Part shown: positions 6,787 through 10,675 of the stretch, piece by piece | Position numbering within the stretch: the stretch's first letter is position 1 | Layout of the letters: every line of letters starts with the position of its first letter | Assembly: GCA_044233745.1 (NCBI GenBank) | Contig: JBIIJN010000082.1 | Span: 1-10,675, forward strand | DNA: 10,675 nucleotides | DNA from: UBA6165 sp044233745 | GTDB taxonomy: Bacteria > Bacteroidota > Bacteroidia > Flavobacteriales_D > Crocinitomicaceae | Direction of reading: 5' to 3' | The notes under the pieces: model-generated | Database searches by the model: none | Told to the model about the DNA's origin: nothing | Seen by the model: the letters and a program-made list of their open reading frames with translations, nothing else | Program-made: the position numbers and the translations under genes

Positions 6787-7728
6787 TTATGGTTTCGAAG
6801 ATAACCAATTTTTTTTCAAATACAACTGCTCCGCCTGTCCTAGAGTAGCCTGCAATTCCACGTTACTTATCCTGAGCGCATTCAAATCCATCAAAGTGGA
6901 ATAGCCGCTTCGGGTGATTAAAAGTTCTGCGCTACAAAGCAATTCAGCCATTTCGGCAGTGGCTTGGTGCTGAAAAATTACAATATTTTTATGGGTACGT
7001 AAATTCGTTCCGTTGTAAATAATGAACACTTTTTCAGGGCTGTTTTCAAAACGTTTACACATCTCCTCAAAAAACTGTTGGGCATAAGGCTGAGGTCCTG
7101 TTACCAAAACGCCAACGTCAAATTGCTTGTCAACTTTTGGGATTTCTTTGAACCGCGAGAGCCAGCCGATGTAAGTCACGTTTTTCCGATTTGTTTCCGA
7201 TAACCGTCCCGCCAAATTATTGGGTGGCGCTTGGTCTGGAATCCAAATCTGCTGGAAATTGTTGACTTGCTTGTTGTAGAACCACTGCGCTGGTTTTTCC
7301 CACCATGATAATGGTAAATTTAATTGATGCGTGATGAGAATCGAAGGCACTTTTCGACTGAAAAACCCCAAACTTTGATCGGCAATGACCAAGTCAATAG
7401 CGAAATCTGCACAAAGTTGTTCCACGTTTTTCTGTTCTCGGACAAAATGTTGTTTGAGAGCCGAGCTATTTTTGAACAAATCCAAGGAAAAATTACCATT
7501 TCCGCCAAATTGAAAGGGATACCCTTCCTGATGGATGTAGCTGGCTTCCAATCCCTCTGTTTTAAAAAGTGTGATTTGTTCCTCAGTGCCCACCACATAC
7601 AGTTTGTTGCCTTGTTTTACTAGCTTTTTCAGCAAAACCAAAGACCGCATCACGTGACCATATCCCCAGTTTAAGGCTGAGAAAAGAATGGATTTGTTGT
7701 GAAATGTGTCAGGTTGATGGGCATGCAT
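6787..7728 (-). CDS. GT-B glycosyltransferase, MurG/GT28-like
   Basis: The 313-aa product resembles nucleotide-sugar glycosyltransferases of the GT-B fold (family GT28/MurG-like) common in Bacteroidota. The N-terminal half opens with ILFSALNWGYGHVMRSLVL (14-32), where Gly-x-Gly-His is the acceptor-side glycine loop. A second conserved stretch is YPFQFGGNGNFSLDL (70-84), and ITHQLNLPLSWW lies at 132-143. The donor-side half contains the ITRSGYSTLMDL motif (271-282), followed by LGQAEQLYL (296-304). The chain ends soon after, as I believe homologues of this type do. There is no signal peptide, so it acts in the cytoplasm or at the inner face of the membrane, probably on a glycolipid or similar acceptor that I cannot identify. 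The start at 7728 is the only in-frame ATG before the conserved region. A 45-codon gene follows at 8 bases. Confidence 0.83.
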   Translation of the reverse strand: MHAHQPDTFHNKSILFSALNWGYGHVMRSLVLLKKLVKQGNKLYVVGTEEQITLFKTEGLEASYIHQEGYPFQFGGNGNFSLDLFKNSSALKQHFVREQKNVEQLCADFAIDLVIADQSLGFFSRKVPSILITHQLNLPLSWWEKPAQWFYNKQVNNFQQIWIPDQAPPNNLAGRLSETNRKNVTYIGWLSRFKEIPKVDKQFDVGVLVTGPQPYAQQFFEEMCKRFENSPEKVFIIYNGTNLRTHKNIVIFQHQATAEMAELLCSAELLITRSGYSTLMDLNALRISNVELQATLGQAEQLYLKKNWLSSKP

Positions 7729-7736
7729 ATTGACTT

Positions 7737-7744
7737 CAAAGGTA
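7737..7744 (-). promoter_or_regulatory. Possible -7 element of the glycosyltransferase gene
   Basis: On the minus strand TACCTTTG matches the Bacteroidota -7 consensus TAnnTTTG. It lies only 8 bases before the ATG at 7728, which would give a nearly leaderless transcript, and I see no TTG at the expected -33 distance. A second weaker candidate, TATATTTC on the minus strand (7774-7781), would give a leader of about 40 bases. Confidence 0.3.
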
Positions 7745-7806
7745 GTGATGTTGCTTCATTTTGGTTTATTTTTGAAATATAGTGCGCTCTTTTCGGCTGC
7801 AATTTA

Positions 7807-7814
7807 TATTTTTG
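7807..7814 (+). promoter_or_regulatory. -7 promoter element for the 120-aa protein gene
   Basis: TATTTTTG fits the Bacteroidota -7 consensus TAnnTTTG and lies 19 bases before the ATG at 7834, leaving a short leader of about 13 bases. A clear TTTG at the -33 distance is not seen; the bases there read TGCG. No Shine-Dalgarno sequence precedes the start, as is usual in this phylum. Confidence 0.55.
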
Positions 7815-7833
7815 CGCCCTAATTGTTTAAGAA

Positions 7834-8196
7834 ATGAAAATAGCTGCAGCCAATAATTTGATAGATACAATCGTTGCTGAAATCGAGAAAAACGGAATCA
7901 ACGTTGAGTCGCTTGTGCCTCAATTGCAACAATTGCGTGAACATGCTTTGGCCGAAGCCGATCCTTTGGTAACGAAGGTTTTGCGTTTGACTTACGAATA
8001 TCTAGAGGAAAACGATGGATCTTTCGATATCCAAGCGCAATATGAGGAAGACGAAGAAGGTGGTGAATATCCTTTGGAAATCGAAGACCAAGAGAATTTG
8101 GTGTATTTGTTGAACTTGCTTAAGGCAGCCGACAACAAAATCAACCGCGAAGAGATTAAGGATTACCGCGCAGCCTTGAAAGAGGAGTTGTATTAG
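7834..8196 (+). CDS. Acidic 120-aa cytoplasmic protein, function unknown
   Basis: The product is 120 aa, strongly acidic, and mostly predicted helix. An N-terminal helical part (about 1-60) contains LVPQLQQLREHALAEADPLV. A very acidic loop follows (YEEDEEGGEYPLEIEDQ, about 69-85), then two more helices with LVYLLNLLKAADN and NREEIKDYRAALKEEL to the end. There is no signal peptide, membrane segment or cysteine. The balanced codon use, a matching promoter element just upstream and a strong terminator just downstream mark it as a genuine single-gene transcript. It looks like a conserved Flavobacteriales protein, but I know of no function. The helical, acidic build would suit a small protein-binding partner, which is only a guess. 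Confidence 0.82.
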   Translation: MKIAAANNLIDTIVAEIEKNGINVESLVPQLQQLREHALAEADPLVTKVLRLTYEYLEENDGSFDIQAQYEEDEEGGEYPLEIEDQENLVYLLNLLKAADNKINREEIKDYRAALKEELY

Positions 8197-8211
8197 TCCG
8201 AATAAATAGTG

Positions 8212-8246
8212 AAAAGCCCGGAATGTCAAATATTTCGGGCTTTTTT
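8212..8246 (+). terminator. Strong rho-independent terminator
   Basis: A 12-bp stem with one G-T pair (AAAAGCCCGGAA at 8212-8223 with TTTCGGGCTTTT at 8233-8244) closes a 9-base loop and runs straight into a T-tract (8241-8246). It lies 15 bases after the stop of the 120-aa protein gene and separates it from the channel gene. The A-run on the left side gives it some potential in the reverse direction too. Confidence 0.85.
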
Positions 8247-8324
8247 GATATAATAAATCTTGTATAAGATAACTGTCATCATTTTAATCCAATAAGCATG
8301 GCTTAAATACACATACATTTCCCT

Positions 8325-9233
8325 ATGATAAAATACAATCCCAAGTCATGGATTCAATTAATTTTTGCTTTCCACAAAAGCGACACCGTCAGAATTCTTT
8401 GGCGCGAATTGATTTATATGACCCTATTGAGTTTGGCAATCGCTTGGGTGGAAATCAATTTTTTCAATAATATTCACAAACAACTTTCGAGTCTAACAAC
8501 TATTTATTCTTTAGTAGGTTTTGTGATTTCACTATTGCTAGTTTTTAGAACAAATACTGCTTATGACCGTTGGTGGGAAGGGCGCAAAAAATGGGGTGAA
8601 TTGGTGAATGACTCTAGAAATCTAGCTGTAAAATTGAAAGTACATCTAGAAAGCGAAGAAAGTAGAGGTTTTTTTGCACGCATGATTTGCAATTTTATGT
8701 TCGCTGCAAAAGAACACTTAAGAGATGGCACCAAATGGGAATTGCTAGATTTAACAGGGCAAGAATATGAACGAATAAAAGGACGCGCACACCCTCCACT
8801 AGCTATAGTGCAGTTGATGTATGAACATTTGGTTCATTTGAAAAATCAAAACACCATCACGCAAATTGAGTTTTTATCGCTCGACAAAAATTTGAATGCT
8901 TTTATGGACAGCTTGGGCGCATGCGAACGAATCAAAAACACTCCAATTCCATATTCTTACAGTATTTTTCTTAAAAAATTCATCTTCATTTACACCTCAA
9001 CATTGCCACTGGCATTCGTCAGTGTTTTTGGATATTACGCCGCTTTAATTTCGGTTTTTGTGTTCTATGTGATTGTAAGTATGGAAGTGCTCGCAGAGGA
9101 AATCGAAGATCCATTTGGCGACGATGACAACGATCTGCCAACAGATGATATTGCCGAAAGAATTAGCCAAATATCTTACGAAGTTTTGATGGATAAGAAA
9201 AAAATCAACCCAGAAATCCCAAGCGCAGAGTAA
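8325..9233 (+). CDS. Bestrophin-family anion channel (UPF0187 type)
   Basis: The 302-aa product belongs to the bacterial bestrophin-like family, pentameric inner-membrane channels related to eukaryotic chloride channels. Hallmarks are FRTNTAYDRWWEGRKKWGELVNDSRN (about 74-99) after the second membrane helix, ERIKNTPIPYSY (201-212) before the third, and the cytoplasmic acidic segment AEEIEDPFGDDDNDLPTD (257-274), which corresponds to the calcium-clasp region of animal bestrophins. Membrane helices lie at about 28-45, 59-74, 215-232 and 235-254. The length is normal for the bacterial family. Its own terminator-isolated position suggests a separate transcript; I found no convincing promoter in the 78 bases after the preceding terminator. 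Ion selectivity cannot be read from the sequence, and some bacterial members conduct cations. Confidence 0.93.
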   Translation: MIKYNPKSWIQLIFAFHKSDTVRILWRELIYMTLLSLAIAWVEINFFNNIHKQLSSLTTIYSLVGFVISLLLVFRTNTAYDRWWEGRKKWGELVNDSRNLAVKLKVHLESEESRGFFARMICNFMFAAKEHLRDGTKWELLDLTGQEYERIKGRAHPPLAIVQLMYEHLVHLKNQNTITQIEFLSLDKNLNAFMDSLGACERIKNTPIPYSYSIFLKKFIFIYTSTLPLAFVSVFGYYAALISVFVFYVIVSMEVLAEEIEDPFGDDDNDLPTDDIAERISQISYEVLMDKKKINPEIPSAE

Positions 9234-9274
9234 TTAATTTTTACTTAAATCCTGTTTTTATTGAATGATATTTC

Positions 9275-9298
9275 TTGGAGTCTCGTGGTTTACTCCAA
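9275..9298. terminator. Weak hairpin between convergent genes
   Basis: TTGGAGT at 9275-9281 pairs perfectly with ACTCCAA at 9292-9298 around a 10-base loop, overlapping the last codons of the peptidase gene. Neither side is followed by a T-tract, so it is at best a weak terminator or an RNA 3'-end stabilising hairpin for the two convergent transcripts. Confidence 0.3.
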
Positions 9299-10498
9299 CC
9301 TCAATTTCTTTCTCAAATCGCTTGGCAAAGCATCTTTGTGTAAATAAATATTGATGGTTTTGTATTTGAAAAAATTCTGTGAAACAAACAGATAACCTTT
9401 TGGGTGGTTGGATGTGCCCCAGGAGTTTTTCACCAAATAATACATCGTGCCATTGGCTTCTTTGAACAGACCGGTGATATGCATACCGTGGTCGTCTTGC
9501 GTGGTTTTATTGTCGTAGCCTTGTTGACGCAATTCAGGTGTGATGTTTAATTCTTTAACGGGTTCGCGGAAAGCATTGGAGATACGAACGGGACCGGCAT
9601 CGGAGAAATTGCGGTTGTCGGCCCCTTGCGTTTTGATGGTTGATGGGTCTTCCGGCACAATGGCAATGCCCTCACGGAAATTGAAACCACCTTCAGAAAC
9701 ATCGGCACCCCAAGCCACAGTGAAACCGTTTTTCAAGGCGTGTTCGTTGATACGCACCAAGTCATCTAAACTCACATTGTAGCTCATGCCCCAGCCCCAA
9801 TTGTCTGGAATTTCGAGCATACATTTTTCATACATCGGGAAATGCGTAAATGAAGTGATGGACACATAGTCATCCATGTTCAATTTCAAATATTCAGCGA
9901 AACTTTGTGGCGTATACGATTTTCCATTGTGCGTGAAATTTTTCGGAACTGCGCCCAAATAAGCATCCAAAATTCCAGAAATTCCAGCTTTCCATGAATC
10001 CGACAAAGATTCTCCTCTGCGCAAATCGTGGGCTGTTTTCAAAACACCACCCATGAAACCATTGAGCACATTGAACATCTCGCTGTGGTTGATGCTTTCT
10101 TCATTCGGACGTAGGCCTGTGTATTCGCCAGCAGGCACAATACCATAGCGCTTGATGATGTATGGAATATCGTGGAATGCCCCACCTTCTCCAAAGTTGG
10201 TTTTGCCATCCATGCGGATGTATTTCACGGCTTTTTCATAATAAGCGTGTCGCACAATATACATTTCCGACAGCACGATTTGCTCTTTTTTCAAGCGCAT
10301 TATTTCACTTTCAAAAAAAGACAAAGCCGAAAAACTCCAACAAGTTCCACTCATGCCCTGACTCAAAACAGGCGTGGCATCGTGGTTAGCAATTTGCTCA
10401 AATTTGTAGGAACTTTCCGGGTGATTGGTCACCGTTTGTGCGAAAATTTGTCCGAAAAAGGCTAAAGATAAGCCGATGGAGAGGATTTGTTTTTTCAT
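9290..10498 (-). CDS. Exported C1B cysteine peptidase (aminopeptidase C / bleomycin hydrolase type)
   Basis: The product is a papain-fold peptidase of family C1B. I choose the ATG at 10498 (402 aa): it begins MKKQILSIGLSLAFFGQIFAQ, a clean signal peptide, and the promoter lies just upstream. A longer frame from an ATG at 10549 would place that codon inside the promoter's -33 region. Numbered from the longer frame, the oxyanion glutamine is Gln64 and the catalytic cysteine is Cys70 in QGMSGTCWSFSALSFFESE. The histidine is His357 in DDHGMHITGLF and the asparagine is Asn375 in VKNSWG. NWGWGMSYN (250-258) and AWGADVSEGGF (279-289) are also typical of the family. Unlike the cytoplasmic bleomycin hydrolase, this form should be exported to the periplasm or surface, as in many Bacteroidota. 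The C-terminus, RKKLRLE, is close to the normal family end. Confidence 0.92.
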   Translation of the reverse strand: MKKQILSIGLSLAFFGQIFAQTVTNHPESSYKFEQIANHDATPVLSQGMSGTCWSFSALSFFESEIMRLKKEQIVLSEMYIVRHAYYEKAVKYIRMDGKTNFGEGGAFHDIPYIIKRYGIVPAGEYTGLRPNEESINHSEMFNVLNGFMGGVLKTAHDLRRGESLSDSWKAGISGILDAYLGAVPKNFTHNGKSYTPQSFAEYLKLNMDDYVSITSFTHFPMYEKCMLEIPDNWGWGMSYNVSLDDLVRINEHALKNGFTVAWGADVSEGGFNFREGIAIVPEDPSTIKTQGADNRNFSDAGPVRISNAFREPVKELNITPELRQQGYDNKTTQDDHGMHITGLFKEANGTMYYLVKNSWGTSNHPKGYLFVSQNFFKYKTINIYLHKDALPSDLRKKLRLE

Positions 10499-10518
10499 GG
10501 TGTTAAGTATAGATAAGG

Positions 10519-10552
10519 CAAATATATAATAATAAATTTGACTAGTCACAAA
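10519..10552 (-). promoter_or_regulatory. Bacteroidota-type promoter of the C1B peptidase gene
   Basis: On the minus strand a -33 TTTG (10549-10552) and a -7 TATATTTG (10519-10526), an exact match to TAnnTTTG, are 22 bases apart, within the range reported for Flavobacterium. Transcription would begin near 10513, about 14 bases before the ATG at 10498. This fixes the peptidase start and excludes the upstream ATG at 10549. Confidence 0.75.
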
Positions 10553-10609
10553 TATACCACTACATAAATAGTTTACGCAGTCCAGGGTTCATCTTTGTCA
10601 AAAAAAGAG
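10553..10609 (+). mobile_element. Probable left end of an IS1595-type insertion sequence
   Basis: The 57 bases between the peptidase promoter and the transposase-like start should contain the left terminal inverted repeat if the call is right. CCAGGGTTCATCTTTGTC (10583-10600) is the most plausible candidate because IS1595 ends often begin with a G-run, but the matching right end is not in the window and the exact boundary cannot be fixed. Confidence 0.35.
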
Positions 10610-10675
10610 ATGAAAATACATGAATTTAGTTTGAGATTTCCCGATGAAAATAGCTGTCGGTTGCATTTCAAAATG
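10610..10675 (+). CDS. 5' fragment of an IS1595-family transposase (runs off the window)
   Basis: An ATG at 10610 opens a frame of 22 codons that continues past the window edge. It reads MKIHEFSLRFPDENSCRLHF and then KM. The pattern of a short N-terminal strand, FP-x-E, Cys, then HFK is what I remember from the start of IS1595-family (ISXO2-like) transposases of Bacteroidota, where a zinc-ribbon with Cys pairs follows at once. A purine-rich AAAAAAAGAG precedes the start. The rest of the transposase, including the catalytic residues, is outside the window. The identification rests on 22 residues. Confidence 0.6.
   Translation, partial: MKIHEFSLRFPDENSCRLHFKM

Noticed and set aside
10162..10465. 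Overlapping plus-strand frames of 75 and 97 codons inside the peptidase gene
   Set aside because: They are antisense to the conserved catalytic Cys region of the peptidase and have no protein-like features.
10499..10549. N-terminal extension of the peptidase from ATG 10549
   Set aside because: The extension overlaps the promoter and places the signal peptide internally; the ATG at 10498 gives a normal signal peptide.

Overview
The window looks like a chromosomal segment of a Bacteroidota bacterium, probably of the Flavobacteriales type. The evidence is an esterase ending in a type IX secretion (T9SS) type A sorting domain, Bacteroidota-style promoters (TAnnTTTG), an almost complete lack of Shine-Dalgarno sequences, low GC, and protein families typical of that phylum: an OmpP1/FadL barrel paired with an SGNH lipoprotein, and a sigma factor followed by a membrane-barrel anti-sigma protein. 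No tRNA, rRNA or CRISPR array was seen.

Region 1 (1-2430, + strand) reads as an envelope-signalling cluster. It holds a small exported beta-barrel protein, an ECF-type sigma-70 factor in the same frame directly after the first stop codon, and an overlapping gene for a protein with one inner-membrane helix, a long periplasmic linker and a C-terminal barrel. The last pair resembles the dual membrane-spanning anti-sigma factors of Bacteroides. A hairpin terminator separates this cluster from the convergent operon that follows.

Region 2 (2460-6358, - strand) reads as a three-gene operon: a FadL-family outer-membrane channel, an SGNH/GDSL-family lipoprotein that appears to have lost its catalytic serine and block III residues, and a secreted alpha/beta esterase with a T9SS tail. 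Together they suggest hydrolysis and uptake of lipid-like or ester substrates at the cell surface.

Region 3 (6359-7728) holds two small open reading frames and a GT-B glycosyltransferase. A 45-codon ORF on the minus strand follows the glycosyltransferase by 8 bases and is probably its operon partner. An 83-codon ORF on the plus strand is doubtful.

Region 4 (7834-9233, + strand) holds a conserved-looking acidic 120-aa protein of unknown function with a clear promoter and a strong terminator, then a bestrophin-family anion channel.

Region 5 (9290-10675) holds an exported C1B (bleomycin hydrolase/aminopeptidase C-like) cysteine peptidase on the minus strand, with a well-formed promoter that fixes its start. 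Divergent from it at the window edge are the first 22 codons of what looks like an IS1595-family transposase, so an insertion sequence probably begins here and runs out of the window.

Most genes are ordinary for the phylum. The points most worth checking are the apparently catalytically dead SGNH lipoprotein in the FadL operon, the trans-envelope anti-sigma protein, and the missing conventional start codon of the sigma factor.
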